Shown here: positions 13,062-13,274 of the stretch, piece after piece | Layout: the number at the start of each line of letters is the position of its first letter | How positions within the stretch are numbered: position 1 is the stretch's first letter | NCBI GenBank assembly: GCA_946544555.1 | Contig: CAMNMI010000015.1 | Coordinates: 1 to 13,274, forward strand | Length of the DNA stretch: 13,274 nt | Direction: 5' to 3' | Source of the DNA: an uncultured Rickettsiales bacterium | GTDB taxonomy: Bacteria > Pseudomonadota > Alphaproteobacteria > Rickettsiales > Deianiraeaceae | Notes under the pieces: generated by a model | What the model was told of the DNA's origin: nothing | What the model saw: only the letters and a program-made list of their open reading frames with translations | Database searches by the model: none | Made by a program: the position numbers and the translations under genes

Positions 13062-13274
13062 ATGATGATACGCAGAGCGGCTGCACTAGAGCACCCAGAG
13101 TATGCAGTGGATCACACAACCCTACGCATAGGGACTACCGGGGTTCACGTAGACAACGTACCTGTTGTAATTGAGGACCCTAATAATCCCTTGCAAAATC
13201 AGGGGTACGATACCGCAGTACTGTTAAATCAAGTAGGGAACCACGGAATCCGATATGCATACACGCGTGACATC
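13062..13274 (+). CDS. Unknown protein, 5' end, partial
   Basis: An open frame of 71 codons from an ATG at 13062 to the window end, with no stop; a second ATG follows at 13065. An in-frame TGA at 13011 lies upstream. The residues (MMIRRAAALEHPEYAVDHTT at the start, then LRIGTTGVHVDNVPVVIEDP and so on to YAYTRDI) match no family I recognise. There is no signal peptide or membrane helix in the visible part; it looks soluble, with several Asp, Asn, His and Tyr. Codon use is unlike the operon: 4 of 5 Gly are GGG and 5 of 8 Val are GTA, codons rarely used in rpoB and rpoC. It has its own extended -10 promoter and a G-rich site upstream. This suggests an acquired or lineage-specific gene; the true length and role are outside the window. 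Confidence 0.65.
   Translation, partial: MMIRRAAALEHPEYAVDHTTLRIGTTGVHVDNVPVVIEDPNNPLQNQGYDTAVLLNQVGNHGIRYAYTRDI

Noticed and set aside
13075..13274. Minus-strand reading frame opposite the partial ORF
   Set aside because: All three frames hit stops within about 30 codons or less from the window edge, and none has a recognisable product.

Overview
The window looks like a chromosomal piece of a moderately AT-rich bacterium, most likely an alphaproteobacterium and possibly a host-associated one. The evidence is the tail of an L36 protein of the alphaproteobacterial type (ending CKTNRRFKAKQG), an L32 protein without zinc-binding cysteines, and a proteobacterial-style RpoC with a large insertion in the trigger loop. 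This placement is inferred from protein features alone. Almost every base is coding, most gene-to-gene gaps are 25 bases or less, and ribosome-binding sites are weak.

Left end, plus strand (1-1563): the 3' end of rpmJ (L36), then rpmF (L32), then a 12-helix major facilitator transporter of unknown substrate. The transporter ends two bases from the end of a minus-strand gene train that runs to the rplK start at 12862.

Main block, minus strand (12862 down to 1566): rplK-rplA-rplJ-rplL-rpoB-rpoC-elbB-trxA. The first six are the classic ribosomal stalk and RNA polymerase operon. It ends in an ElbB/ES1-family DJ-1-like protein and a thioredoxin, both packed tightly behind rpoC. secE and nusG, usual neighbours upstream of rplK, are absent. 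A perfect 8-bp inverted repeat lies across the rplL stop, where an attenuator is known in E. coli. rplA and rplJ overlap by four bases, leaving no room for a separate L10-binding leader.

RNA polymerase itself is unusual. All catalytic residues and zinc ligands checked are present. However, several positions that are nearly fixed in bacteria are changed: the rifampicin pocket and fork loop of RpoB, the bridge-helix hinge of RpoC (N784/V785), and the trigger helix of RpoC (L932/N933 in place of Met-Arg, the form used by eukaryotic Pol II).

Right end (12863-13274): a 199-base divergent intergenic region followed by a partial, unrecognised plus-strand ORF that runs off the window. The ORF has clear codon-usage differences from the operon. 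It is preceded by a strong-looking extended -10 promoter whose -35/-10 spacer contains a run of 12 T, and by a run of 8 G just before the start codon. This is the architecture of a phase-variable gene and is the best candidate here for something undescribed.
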